Source: Streptomyces fildesensis (GTDB lineage: Bacteria > Actinomycetota > Actinomycetes > Streptomycetales > Streptomycetaceae). Taken from it: DNA of 64,000 nt. This document shows positions 17,643 through 25,786 of the stretch, piece after piece. The DNA is taken from positions 1 through 64,000 of the forward strand of contig NZ_JAAIKO010000023.1 of NCBI RefSeq assembly GCF_016107395.1, written 5' to 3'. Position 1 is the first letter of the stretch, and each line of letters begins with the position of its first letter. The notes under the pieces are model-generated. The model worked only from the letters and a program-made list of their open reading frames with translations. It was not told the DNA's origin and did no database searches. Both the position numbers and the translations under genes were made by a program.

Positions 17643-17991
17643 TCATCGGCACAGGCCGGCGGACACGGGAGGTGGCGGGACCGGAAGAGCGCGCGGCGGG
17701 GGCGGGCAGGCGCACACGGCGGAGCGCTCGCATTCGGTGGCGGGAACCTCCCGGGCGCAGGTGCTGCGGCCTGGGTGCGGGGCGTGCCGGTCGGTGAGGG
17801 CGTTGCGTGTCGCTGTCCTCATCGAGGCCCGTCGGGGCGCGGTGGTAGGTCTCGTGGACGCGGATGATGGGGACGAGCCCGGTCCGCTGCAGAATGCTGT
17901 GCGCCTGCGGGTCGCCGCCGCGGGCGCGGACTTCCTCGGAGTGCGGATCGCGGCGGATGTCCAGGAAGCAGTCGGCGCGAGGTGAAGAAAC
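17643..17991 (-). pseudogene. Internally deleted accessory gene
   Basis: The 5' part encodes ADCFLDIRRDPHSEEV, then QAHSILQRTGLVPIIRVHET and YHRAPTGLDEDSDTQ, which I recognise as the N-terminus of a conserved ~200-residue Streptomyces element protein. Right after this, another frame supplies what looks like that family's C-terminal tail (STCAREVPATECERSAVCAC and a Pro-rich end) and stops at 17643. The middle ~100 residues are missing and the frames do not match, so I infer an internal deletion. There is no usual start codon either; a GTT at 17991 lies where the start should be. Family recognition is from memory. Confidence 0.5.
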
Positions 17992-17998
17992 GTTTCTC

Positions 17999-18847
17999 TT
18001 ACGGTGATCGGTGGGTGGCGGACCGGGCGGCGGGCGGTGCGGGGGCCACGCTGGGGCGGACGATCGACAGGTGGGCTGCCGTGGTGTCCAGGTCCTGCTG
18101 GATGACGTAGAGCCGGCGGGCGATCAGCTCCAGACGGTGTGCCGTGTCCGGCCTGGTGGCTCCTGGCTGGCGGGCGATCCGGTGGGCGGTGTGCTCGATG
18201 AGTGAGCGCACCGTGGCCAGCGGCCCGGCGTGCTCGTCGGCGAGCTGCAACAGGACGCTCGCCAGGTGGCCTGTGGCAGTGGGTACAGGCGCGGGGGCCT
18301 GCGGCTGGGGAGCGGTGGGTGCCGGGGTCAGGCGCAGGTCCCCTTCGATGCGGCGGGCTTCGACCGAAAGGCGCTGCAGGACGTTGGCGGGCTGGGTGTT
18401 CCAGTCGCCGTCGAGGTGGATCAGGTTGGCGATCAGGTCGAGGCGGCCGGGTTGGGCTTGGACGGCGATCCACTGGCAGCCGTTTTCGTCACCCGGGATC
18501 TCGATGCCGGCGGCGCGGGCGAGACGGTGGGCGGTCTCGGCCCATTGGGGTCCGGTCAGCACCCGGTCATCGCGGTGGAGGCGGATTTCGAGGTGGAGGA
18601 TCGCTCGCCGGTCGTCGTTCGGGCTGGCAGCGAACGGGTGCTCCAGCAGCGGGTCTTCGAGGTGCTGGGCCCACTGGGCGGACGTCCACGTCGCCTGCTC
18701 GTCGTCCAGGGTGTAGGAGTCGAGCCCCGGCCAGTAGGCGACGACGGTGTACTCGGTCAGCCCGTCATCCGGTGAGACCGGCCGGCCCAGCGCGGCAGTG
18801 AGCGGGTCGTGCGGGGTATGGGTGCGCTCGTGGACCTGGAGGATCAC
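17999..18847 (-). CDS. Relaxase-like protein lacking the histidine motif
   Basis: 282 residues. The opening ILQVHERTHTPHDPLTAALG, the block HLEIRLHRDDRVLTGPQWAE, then RLARAAGIEIPGDENGCQWI and LSVEARRIEGDLRL follow the layout of actinobacterial mobilisation relaxases. At the place where active relaxases show an HxDHIH-type metal-binding motif, this protein has VQAQPGRLDLIANLI, so the metal-binding histidines are gone. A catalytic role is therefore doubtful; binding to oriT or to the real relaxase is possible. The C-terminal part is a helical domain. GTG start at 18847 overlaps the previous stop (GTGA). Confidence 0.6.
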   Translation of the reverse strand: MILQVHERTHTPHDPLTAALGRPVSPDDGLTEYTVVAYWPGLDSYTLDDEQATWTSAQWAQHLEDPLLEHPFAASPNDDRRAILHLEIRLHRDDRVLTGPQWAETAHRLARAAGIEIPGDENGCQWIAVQAQPGRLDLIANLIHLDGDWNTQPANVLQRLSVEARRIEGDLRLTPAPTAPQPQAPAPVPTATGHLASVLLQLADEHAGPLATVRSLIEHTAHRIARQPGATRPDTAHRLELIARRLYVIQQDLDTTAAHLSIVRPSVAPAPPAARSATHRSP

Positions 18848-19269
18848 CGGCCGCCCCGGACGTCGGCGACGTGCACGAGCTGGTGGAGGGCGGTGATGGT
18901 GTACCAGCCGCAGTCGACCAGGGCGTTGGCGTCGGTGTGCTTCGGCAGGAGGTAGTCCTCCATGGCCCGCAGGTGGATCAGGCAGTCCGGGCAGCGGCGC
19001 GTGAGGTGGACGAGATAGCGGGGGTGGGCGGTGAGGTACGACTGCGCTCCGCCGGTCGCGTCGCGCACCCGCCATCCGTCCTCGTTGGTCGGGGTGTGCC
19101 AGGAGGAGGCGACCACGCGCACGGCGTCACCCCACAGTTCGCCGCCGGCGACCCCCCTCAGGACGACGACCTGGTCGCCGGCCTGAAAATGGCCGTGGGT
19201 GATGTCCCGGACGGGGGTGAACGGGTCGGGTGTCGCAGCGAACGCCGGTGTGGGTGGGGGTAGGGTCAT
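18844..19269 (-). CDS. Hypothetical protein with CxxC pair
   Basis: 141 residues from ATG 19269 (AAGGA five bases upstream). The N-terminal part has an SH3-like beta pattern (FQAGDQVVVLRGVAGGELWG, AVRVVASSWHT); the C-terminal half has RRCPDCLIHLRAMEDYL, a possible zinc-binding site. No family is recognised. It is the first gene after a conserved palindromic regulatory element (19325-19360), so it probably heads an operon with the relaxase-like gene downstream. Confidence 0.65.
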   Translation of the reverse strand: MTLPPPTPAFAATPDPFTPVRDITHGHFQAGDQVVVLRGVAGGELWGDAVRVVASSWHTPTNEDGWRVRDATGGAQSYLTAHPRYLVHLTRRCPDCLIHLRAMEDYLLPKHTDANALVDCGWYTITALHQLVHVADVRGGR

Positions 19270-19324
19270 CCGGTTCCTTCCACGGGAGACGTGATGCGGT
19301 GGGAGGAACAATGGTCCGGAAGAA

Positions 19325-19360
19325 CGCCGGTTTGGCTAACCGGCGATCTCCGGCTATGTT
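19325..19360 (-). promoter_or_regulatory. Shared palindromic regulatory element, copy 1
   Basis: Read in gene direction, the 10-mer AACATAGCCG (19360-19351) is followed after five bases by a palindrome with arms CGCCGGTT and AACCGGCG around a 5-base centre (19345-19325). The same 10-mer, spacing and arms occur in gene direction at 51227-51262. The gene 19269 begins about 55 bases further on. Two matching copies, each upstream of an operon, imply an operator for a shared regulator; a promoter may overlap the 10-mer. Confidence 0.65.
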
Positions 19361-19369
19361 CCCCCTCCG

Positions 19370-19867
19370 TCACCGGAACGGGTTCTCCGTCCCCCGGTCG
19401 TCCCCACCCGCCGCGTCGAGGAGTTCCGGCAGGTCAGAGCCCTCTACGTCCCGCTGATCGATCCACCACCCGGCCCGCGAGATGGCCCGCGCCTTCTCCT
19501 CCACCTCCGCCCAGTCCGCCTCGTCCCAGGTCCCCTCGACCACCAGCACGGTGTGCGCGGCAGCCATCAGCTGATGACGGGAGCGCACACCCCAGTCCAG
19601 GGCCTTCTCCGGGCCTTCCAACGGCGGCATATCGAACTTCTCCGCCCACTCGACAGCAGCCTGCTGCTCCTGGGCACGCTTGCCGGCGAGCCACTGCTCC
19701 TTGGATGCGCTGTCAGCGTCACGCGCTGCTCTCCAGCAGTCAGAGCAGTCCTTCGTCGCGAGCCAGCGGGCGAATCCGGCCCGTTTGTCGGCGGGACGGC
19801 CGGACAGGTCGTGCTCGACTGCGTGGGAACAAGGGTGCTGGACGGTCCATCGGGTGCGCACTGCCAT
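19370..19867 (-). CDS. Hypothetical Trp-rich protein with CxxC
   Basis: 165 residues from ATG 19867. The N-terminal third holds CSHAVEHDL and DCSDCWRAARDADSAS, possible metal ligands, then a Glu/Ala/Trp-rich helical part (QQAAVEWAEKFDMPPLEG, WDEADWAEVEEKARAISRAG). No membrane segment. Similar Trp-rich proteins occur in Streptomyces genomes without known function. It follows the MFS transporter gene by 12 bases and ends before the regulatory element. Confidence 0.65.
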   Translation of the reverse strand: MAVRTRWTVQHPCSHAVEHDLSGRPADKRAGFARWLATKDCSDCWRAARDADSASKEQWLAGKRAQEQQAAVEWAEKFDMPPLEGPEKALDWGVRSRHQLMAAAHTVLVVEGTWDEADWAEVEEKARAISRAGWWIDQRDVEGSDLPELLDAAGGDDRGTENPFR

Positions 19868-19879
19868 AGATGTGTCTCC

Positions 19880-21187
19880 TCAAGTAACCAAAATGGAAGC
19901 GGTGTTGGGCTGCTGGTCGGGGGATGTCGCTTCGGCCTGGGGCCGCGCGGTGGTACCGGCAGGGCCGGGAAGGTGTCCGGCCCCGTGCAGGTGTGGGCGC
20001 CCGGCGAGCAGGACGGTGAGTGCGAAGGCGGCGCCGGCTGCGGGGAGTGCGGCGCTGGCGAGGTGGTGCTCGGCGAGGCGCCCGGCCAGCGCGGTGCCGG
20101 TGGACTGCCCGGCACCGATCGACAGGATCAGCCACGCGTACGCCTCGCTGGTGCGGCCGACCGGTGCGAGGGTGTCCGTGGTCAAGAACGCGCAGGCGAC
20201 CACGACGGTGAGGAACGCCCCGGGCACGATGACCGCGGCGGTGGCAGCGCCCGGGCCCAAGACGGCCAGGAGCGGGAGCCACCCGGCCAGGAACGCTGCC
20301 CCACCGGTGATCAGCCGGCTGGTGGTGGTGCCCTTCCACATGCGACGTCCGTAGACGAGGCCACCCAGGAGGCTGCCGGTGGAGAAGGCGGCGGGGATGA
20401 TCCCGGACAGCATGCTCTGTCCGTGCTGCTCGGCCAGAGCGACGGACCAGACGTTCATCGCTCCGATCGCGAACCCGACCCCGGCAAGAGCGACGAACAG
20501 CAGCACCAGGCCCAGGCTGATCAATCGGCGGCCTGGCCCGCCGTCGGTGGCGGCGGCCTGTGCGGGGCGTCGGCTCCGGGAGGGCGGCGTGAGGGCGACG
20601 ACGGCGGTGCCAATCAGGCCGAGTGCGGCGGTGACGACGAGCGCGCAGGACGGGTTGTAGCCGGCGGTGAGTGCGGCGACGAGCAGCGGGCCGACGATGT
20701 ACAGCAGGCCCTGGCTGCCGGTATCGAGGGCGAGTGCGGCGTGTCGCATCCGGGGGTTGGGCAGCACGGTCGGCCACAGGGCCCGGAGCCCCGCTTCCAG
20801 GGGTGGCGTGGTCAGGCCCGCAGCGACGACGATCGCGGTGCTCAGCGCCGGCCCGCCGTGGTGGCCGATCGCCGCGAGAGCAACCAAGAGCGTGGCGTTG
20901 AGCAGGGCCGCCGGCAGGTGCACGGCGCTCTGCCCGTGGCGGTCCATCAGGCGCCCCTTGACCGGCTGGACCAGCGACGACGCCAGCCCGTACAGGGCGC
21001 TGAGCAGCCCACCGAGGGCGATACCGCCTCCGCAGGCGGTGGCCCACAGCACGATGGCGACGGGAGCCATCGCGTTGGGCAGGCGTCCGGTGAGGGTGCC
21101 GGCGAGGAGCCGGGCGACGTGCGGGCTGCCAAGCACCGCGCGGTAGGTGACGCACGGTGCCGAGGTCGAGGGTGTGGTCAGGGACAA
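19880..21187 (-). CDS. MFS transporter
   Basis: 435 residues with about 12 hydrophobic segments, for example AIVLWATACGGGIALGGLLS, LLYIVGPLLVAALTAGY, LISLGLVLLFVALAGVGFAI. The loop after the second segment (LVQPVKGRLMDRHGQ) is the MFS motif-A region (GxLaDrxGrr). Major facilitator family, probably proton-driven export; substrate unknown. TTG start at 21187 with GAGAG upstream. A second, different MFS gene lies at 54222-55457 in the operon controlled by the other copy of the palindromic element. Confidence 0.85.
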   Translation of the reverse strand: MSLTTPSTSAPCVTYRAVLGSPHVARLLAGTLTGRLPNAMAPVAIVLWATACGGGIALGGLLSALYGLASSLVQPVKGRLMDRHGQSAVHLPAALLNATLLVALAAIGHHGGPALSTAIVVAAGLTTPPLEAGLRALWPTVLPNPRMRHAALALDTGSQGLLYIVGPLLVAALTAGYNPSCALVVTAALGLIGTAVVALTPPSRSRRPAQAAATDGGPGRRLISLGLVLLFVALAGVGFAIGAMNVWSVALAEQHGQSMLSGIIPAAFSTGSLLGGLVYGRRMWKGTTTSRLITGGAAFLAGWLPLLAVLGPGAATAAVIVPGAFLTVVVACAFLTTDTLAPVGRTSEAYAWLILSIGAGQSTGTALAGRLAEHHLASAALPAAGAAFALTVLLAGRPHLHGAGHLPGPAGTTARPQAEATSPDQQPNTASILVT

Positions 21188-21212
21188 CGGGGGGCTCTCT
21201 AAGAACGGGCGG

Positions 21213-21680
21213 TTATGGGCGGCGCGCGGTTGTCGGAGTGCGAGGTGGCGGTGCGGCTGGAGGTGTCGTCTCCAGCGCCGGGCGCGAGCGGATCCGAGCA
21301 GGGTTCGGGACGCGGTGCGGCGGCAGGACAGCGACGGTGGCGCCGAGATCCTCTGCCACGTCATGGACCTCGTCCATCAGGAAGCCGAGCTGCCGCGCGA
21401 GTGCGTGGATCCGGGCGCCGATCTGCTGGCCGCGCACGGTGCCGAGAGCGTCGGAGAACTCCTCGACGGCGTACAGGAGGTGCCCCAGGCGAACCATCGC
21501 ACCCGCGCCGACGCCCTCTTGCGTGGCACTGAGCAGGACCTCGGAGACATCGCCGGCGGTACGGGCCTCGACAATCTCCCGGAGCAGCTCCTGCACGGGC
21601 TGCTCGGGGACGGGCTCTGGGCGGTTGAACCGGGACGCGGCGTCGGGCCGTAGGACTCCGGGCGGCACAGCTCGGGGCAA
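21213..21680 (-). CDS. Hypothetical helical protein
   Basis: 155 residues from TTG 21680. Central helical region (QELLREIVEARTAGDVSEVL, MVRLGHLLYAVEEFSDALGT, RIHALARQLGFLMDEVHDVA) flanked by Pro/Arg-rich ends. The same kind of 'count of helices around a VxEFSDALG' block is seen in other short element genes here (14599, 15787). The start is weakly supported (CAGG only two bases before TTG). Confidence 0.6.
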   Translation of the reverse strand: MPRAVPPGVLRPDAASRFNRPEPVPEQPVQELLREIVEARTAGDVSEVLLSATQEGVGAGAMVRLGHLLYAVEEFSDALGTVRGQQIGARIHALARQLGFLMDEVHDVAEDLGATVAVLPPHRVPNPARIRSRPALETTPPAAPPPRTPTTARRP

Positions 21681-21707
21681 CGCCTGCCCGGCCGCGTACT
21701 CATGGAC

Positions 21708-22409
21708 CTAGTGCCCGATGATCTCCCAGTCCGAGGCGTCCGGGTCTCCGGCGAGCGCGACCACCGTGGAGTCGTCGTCCTCGACGAGGTACGCGAGCGT
21801 GATGCGGCGACCGTCAGCCACATGCCACGACTCGATCAAGTCCAATGCCCCGCCCTGCCGCAGCGCGGCGTGCGCCCGCGCGGTCCAGCTCTGCCGCTCC
21901 TCATACGTCAGCCCAGGTTCGGGCTCGTGGTGCTGATCGGCCAGGTCAGCGGCGATGGATCCGTAGTCCGCCCATGCAGCGAGGTGAGGCCACACCAGGG
22001 CGTACTGGACACGCAGCGCGGCCGAGTCAGGCACGGCCGGACGGTCGAGAACGCGGACGATCTCGGTGTGGGAGGTGGCGAGCGAGTCGAGCACCTCGCG
22101 CCACGCGCTCAGGGGTCCGGTGGGCGGCAGTTCATCGAGCGCGCGGTGAGCGGCGCCGAGCAGGGCGTCGGCGTGCGGGGCGAGGTAGGTGGTGTACACC
22201 TCCACGGCTGCCGTGTTGCGGTGAGCGAGAGCATCCGCGGCGGCGCCGGGGTGCGCGGTGCGGCCGTAGCGGTCACGGGTCGTGTCGAGCGCGTACTGGG
22301 TCTGGGTGTTGATCACGGACATTCGTAGCCGGAACTCGCGTGCTTGTTGCGCGAGGCGCGATGCCTCGGCCTGGAGGCTGTCGGGATACGGGTCGCCGGC
22401 GGGCGTCAT
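21708..22409 (-). CDS. Hypothetical protein
   Basis: 233 residues from ATG 22409. Long amphipathic helices (DSLQAEASRLAQQAREFRLR, NTAAVEVYTTYLAPHADALL) are followed by a beta-rich C-terminus (VADGRRITLAYLVEDDDSTV, VALAGDPDASDWEIIGH). Not recognised. The ATG overlaps the stop of a tiny upstream frame (22406-22501), suggesting coupling. Confidence 0.68.
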   Translation of the reverse strand: MTPAGDPYPDSLQAEASRLAQQAREFRLRMSVINTQTQYALDTTRDRYGRTAHPGAAADALAHRNTAAVEVYTTYLAPHADALLGAAHRALDELPPTGPLSAWREVLDSLATSHTEIVRVLDRPAVPDSAALRVQYALVWPHLAAWADYGSIAADLADQHHEPEPGLTYEERQSWTARAHAALRQGGALDLIESWHVADGRRITLAYLVEDDDSTVVALAGDPDASDWEIIGH

Positions 22410-22501
22410 CGGGCTCGCCCCTCGCCCGAGAACAACGGGCTGCGGGTCGGGGCAACAAGGCCCAGGCCGGAGCGCTTTGCGAAGCAGATGTGGTCAGACA
22501 G
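22406..22501 (-). CDS. Possible 31-residue leader protein with CTG start
   Basis: A short frame (SDHICFAKRSGLGLVAPTRS and so on) begins at CTG 22501, seven bases after GAGGG, and its TGA overlaps the ATG of the next gene. It fills most of the gap between two larger genes. The coupling and the ribosome site support it; the non-standard start and size keep it uncertain. Confidence 0.35.
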   Translation of the reverse strand: MSDHICFAKRSGLGLVAPTRSPLFSGEGRAR

Positions 22502-22539
22502 GAGGAATCCCTCGGTCGTCGTGGTCGTGTGGTGGTGTC

Positions 22540-24342
22540 TCAGCGTGTTCTGCGGATGGCGTCGGTGGCGGCTTGGGCGATGGCGGCGGGGGCGTTGGAG
22601 GGTCGGGGCAGGTGAAGTGGGGTGGTGCCCGGCAGGTGGCGGGACTCCTTGGTGAGGGTGAGTTGGAGTACGGCGCAGCCGGCGGTGGTGAGGCGTTTGA
22701 TGCGGGTGAGGGCTTGGGCGGTTTCGCCGTCGGTGTAGTGGGCGTCGGTGACGATCACCAGGAGGCGGCCGGTGCCGGGTCGGCTGAGGTCGAGGCCGTG
22801 GTCGAGTGCGTCGATGGCGTCGCCGAGGTTGTGGTTGCCGCCGTTGGCATGGAACGTCGTCACGCGCTCTGGTGCCCGGTGGGTGGGTCGGGTCAGTGCG
22901 GTCAGGTTCATGTCGTAGGCGATGGTGGCGGTGCGGGAGTCGGGGTCGGTCAGGGCTGCTGCGCGGGCCACGATCCATGCGGCGGACGCGACGGGTTTGC
23001 AGGCTGCCGACATGGAGCCCGAGACGTCGACCGCGATCCCCACCCTCAACGGTGGGGTGGGGGAGTTGCGGCGGCGGGTGTGGGTGAAAGGTTCCGCGGT
23101 GGGTGTCGAGCCGGCGGCGCGCTGGGCGTCGCGGGCGAGGGCTTGGCGCATGTTGAGGCGGCCGGGCGGGGTGGGGCTGGTGGTCCGTTCCTCGGCGCGT
23201 TCGCGGTAGGCGGCGGCGCGAAGGGCGCGGCTCAGGCGCGCTGCGGCGCTCTGCTCGGCGGCGGTGGGTTTGCGGCTGCCGGTGACCGGGTTGCTGGAGG
23301 GCGCGGGTGTGCCGTCGGGGCTGACGGTGGTGCCGCGTGGGTTGAAGACCGACTTGGCGGTGGCGGCGGCTTTGCGTCGCTGGCCGACCTGTTGGGCGCG
23401 GTCGTTGGCCTTCGCCCGGGACTGCGCTGCCACGGCGTTGTTCGAGGCGGCCTGTGCTGCGAGGTCGGCGGCGTCGTTGGCGGCCATGTGGTCCAGGACG
23501 ACCGTGACGGCGCCGGTCAGCAGGTCGGTGAGGTCTTGCGGCGCGGCGGGCAGGGCCGGGGCGGCGGTGTCCAGGGCGTCGCACCAGTCCTGGGCGTGTT
23601 GGAGCATGGTGGTGGCGTCGTGGTCGGCGCACCGGTGGGCTGCGGTCCAGATGCCGGTGAGGGTGGCCAGCAGGGGCGCGCCCAGGACCCTTTCGCACAG
23701 GTCGGCGACGGCTTTGGTCTCGCCGGCGTCCAGGATGTCGGCGTCCCGGCGCCCGAGCATCAGGGCGGCCACGCTGGCGGCCTGCTGGACGCCGTGGAAG
23801 GCGGGGTTGGCGATGTCGGGCATGACCAGGGTCCGGGCACTGGTGCGCAGGTACGTGCGGTCGGTGGGCCGCCTGGTCAAATGGGCGCCCTCGACACGGC
23901 TCTCCTCCAGCAGGAGCGCGGCCTCCACGACGCGGGGCTCCGCACCGGCCGGCTGCTCCCACACGGAGTGGGCTGCGTGGGCGGCCTCGTGGACGAGCAC
24001 TCCCCAGGCGGCGGGATAGTGCTCCTCATCGCCCACGATCCGCGGACGGACCTCGTGGGGTTGCAGAGGTGCGAACAGTTTGGCGTCGAACTCGATCTCC
24101 GCCAGGCCGGGGAAGTAAGCCGCCGGTGCGCCGGAGCGGGTGCCGGGACGGCAGGTGACGAGCAGGTCCTGGCGGCCGGACAGGGCGACCAGCCGGTCGC
24201 CGAGCTCGGCTCCCACCCGCAGCCACGCGGCCGGGGAAGAACGGGGCTGCGCGGGCGGGGCACCGTCGTCGTCCCAGCGCGCGAGGCCGGCGTCCTCGTC
24301 GCGCGTGGTAGCGGAGGACTGGACGTGGTGATGGGCGCTCAA
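22540..24342 (-). CDS. VWA domain protein with HEAAH metalloprotease-like motif
   Basis: 600 residues. The C-terminal von Willebrand A domain shows the MIDAS metal site DVSGSMS and the later VIVTDAHYTDGE. Far upstream, LVHEAAHAAHS (HEAAH at 118-122) is a zincin-type zinc motif, so the N-terminal half may be a peptidase-like domain. The gene is coupled (TTGA overlap) to a MoxR-type AAA ATPase. MoxR-VWA pairs act together in assembling or remodelling protein complexes. No signal peptide, so it acts in the cytoplasm. Whether the zinc site is active is unknown. Confidence 0.8.
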   Translation of the reverse strand: MSAHHHVQSSATTRDEDAGLARWDDDGAPPAQPRSSPAAWLRVGAELGDRLVALSGRQDLLVTCRPGTRSGAPAAYFPGLAEIEFDAKLFAPLQPHEVRPRIVGDEEHYPAAWGVLVHEAAHAAHSVWEQPAGAEPRVVEAALLLEESRVEGAHLTRRPTDRTYLRTSARTLVMPDIANPAFHGVQQAASVAALMLGRRDADILDAGETKAVADLCERVLGAPLLATLTGIWTAAHRCADHDATTMLQHAQDWCDALDTAAPALPAAPQDLTDLLTGAVTVVLDHMAANDAADLAAQAASNNAVAAQSRAKANDRAQQVGQRRKAAATAKSVFNPRGTTVSPDGTPAPSSNPVTGSRKPTAAEQSAAARLSRALRAAAYRERAEERTTSPTPPGRLNMRQALARDAQRAAGSTPTAEPFTHTRRRNSPTPPLRVGIAVDVSGSMSAACKPVASAAWIVARAAALTDPDSRTATIAYDMNLTALTRPTHRAPERVTTFHANGGNHNLGDAIDALDHGLDLSRPGTGRLLVIVTDAHYTDGETAQALTRIKRLTTAGCAVLQLTLTKESRHLPGTTPLHLPRPSNAPAAIAQAATDAIRRTR

Positions 24343-25544
24343 CGCGAGCTCCGGCGCGCAGGTCCGGCGCTGCCCGGGGGCTGCCGGGCGACCGACGCAC
24401 TGCCAGCGGAGAGCTGTCGGCCCAGGGTGAGGGGCGCGACCTGCTTGACACCGGCGATCTTGCCGACGGCGTCGGCGACAGCGTCGCGGTCCTCCAAAGG
24501 AGCGATACCGATCAGGTTCGCCAGCGCGGCCCTGGTGCCGAGCACGGCCTCGGTCTTCTGGTAGCTGAGCAGCTCCCGCAGCTGCGGGGCCCAGCCCATC
24601 TCGCCGAGTTCGACCTGCCTCGCGAGATGCCGGGCGATCCGGACCACCCGAGCATCGATCTTCAGGGCCAGGGCGAGATCGTAATCCGTGCCGACCTGGA
24701 TCTGCACGCTGAACCGGGACGCCAGCGCCTCCGTCAGCACAGCTCCGTGCACGCCCGGATTGTGGCCCGCAACCACGTAGAAGCCCGGCTCGGCCTTGAT
24801 GGTCTCGCCCCGGTGGGCCTTGACCTGGATCTGGCGGCGCCCGTCCATGGCCGGGTAAAGGGCGGCCAGCACCTTCGGCGAGATCAACGTGGCGTCGTCG
24901 ATCAGCAGCGCACGACCCTCGGTCATCGCGGCGACCAGCGGACCGTACTGAAAGACGTACCCTCCGCCGTCGGCCTGCGTGTACTCGCCGATCAGGTCGC
25001 CGACCGTGGTGTCACCATCGCCGGCGACGGTGACCAGGTCAGGAAACGCGGCCTCCACCAGAGACGTCTTGCCGGTTCCCGGAGGACCGTAGAGCAGCAC
25101 CGGCACGTCGGCGTCACGCAGACGATTCAGCGCCTCGACGTCAGGCAGGTCGGCCAGCTCCCGGGGGTGGTAGAGCTGGCCTCCCGCGCGGCGGATCGGA
25201 CCGCCCTGCTGGGGCGCGCGGGCTGCAGGAGCGCTGGTGCGAGCCGTGGCCGCTGGGCGGGGTGAGTGGGTTCCCGGTGGGCTGATCACCGCGGCCTGCG
25301 CGGCTGCGGCGGTCTTCTGGTTCGCGCGGAAGTGCGGCTGTCCGGTGCCGTGCTGGTCGGCCTCGCCGCGTCGCGCCAGGGTCAGGGCGGCGTTGCGGAC
25401 AGCGCCGTGGGAGTGGCCCAGCTGCCTGGCCATGTCCCCGATGGTGAGGCTGTCCGCGGGCCGGTCGGCCAGCAGCCTGGCCACCTTGGCCCGTAGCTCG
25501 CCGGCTTTCGTGCGTGCTGTGGCGGGCGGTCCGGGTGTGGTCAA
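24339..25544 (-). CDS. MoxR/CbbQ-type AAA ATPase with N-terminal HTH
   Basis: 401 residues. Residues ~15-65 form a winged-helix pattern (LTIGDMARQLGHSHGAVRNA). The AAA core has Walker A GPPGTGKTS (153-161), Walker B ALLIDDA, a sensor-like FYVVAGHNPG and the arginine-containing SRFSVQIQV. MoxR-family chaperone ATPases work with a VWA partner, which is encoded next and translationally coupled. TTG start at 25544, eight bases after AAGGA. An N-terminal DNA-binding domain on a MoxR ATPase is less usual. Confidence 0.85.
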   Translation of the reverse strand: MTTPGPPATARTKAGELRAKVARLLADRPADSLTIGDMARQLGHSHGAVRNAALTLARRGEADQHGTGQPHFRANQKTAAAAQAAVISPPGTHSPRPAATARTSAPAARAPQQGGPIRRAGGQLYHPRELADLPDVEALNRLRDADVPVLLYGPPGTGKTSLVEAAFPDLVTVAGDGDTTVGDLIGEYTQADGGGYVFQYGPLVAAMTEGRALLIDDATLISPKVLAALYPAMDGRRQIQVKAHRGETIKAEPGFYVVAGHNPGVHGAVLTEALASRFSVQIQVGTDYDLALALKIDARVVRIARHLARQVELGEMGWAPQLRELLSYQKTEAVLGTRAALANLIGIAPLEDRDAVADAVGKIAGVKQVAPLTLGRQLSAGSASVARQPPGSAGPARRSSR

Positions 25545-25556
25545 AGAGAGGGTCCT

Positions 25557-25673
25557 TCAACGGGTTGGCGTGCGTTCGGGGTTGGCACTGCAGGTGCGGG
25601 TGGCCTCGGCGTGGGAGGTCTTATCGCTGGTCGGTGCGGGCGTGCCCGACGGGGGCGCACCGTCGGCGTTCAC
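25557..25673 (-). CDS. Possible 38-residue protein
   Basis: Short frame from GTG 25673 (NADGAPPSGTPAPTSDKTSH and on) with strong third-position G/C bias, ending 12 bases before the AAA ATPase start. No ribosome site is obvious and no family is recognised, so it is tentative. Confidence 0.3.
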   Translation of the reverse strand: MNADGAPPSGTPAPTSDKTSHAEATRTCSANPERTPTR

Positions 25674-25786
25674 AGGCTGGCCGATGCTCGGTCCAGGGGC
25701 ACGGGGTGGCCGGCGGCGAGCGGTTCACCGGCTGCCGGGCAGGTCCGCGGCTCCGGTCCGCGGCGGTTTCCGCGGGTTGGGCGGGC

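Noticed and set aside
22282..24564. 760-codon plus-strand frame with Gly/Val-rich translation
   Set aside because: Antisense shadow of the VWA gene, whose MIDAS and HEAAH motifs are on the minus strand.
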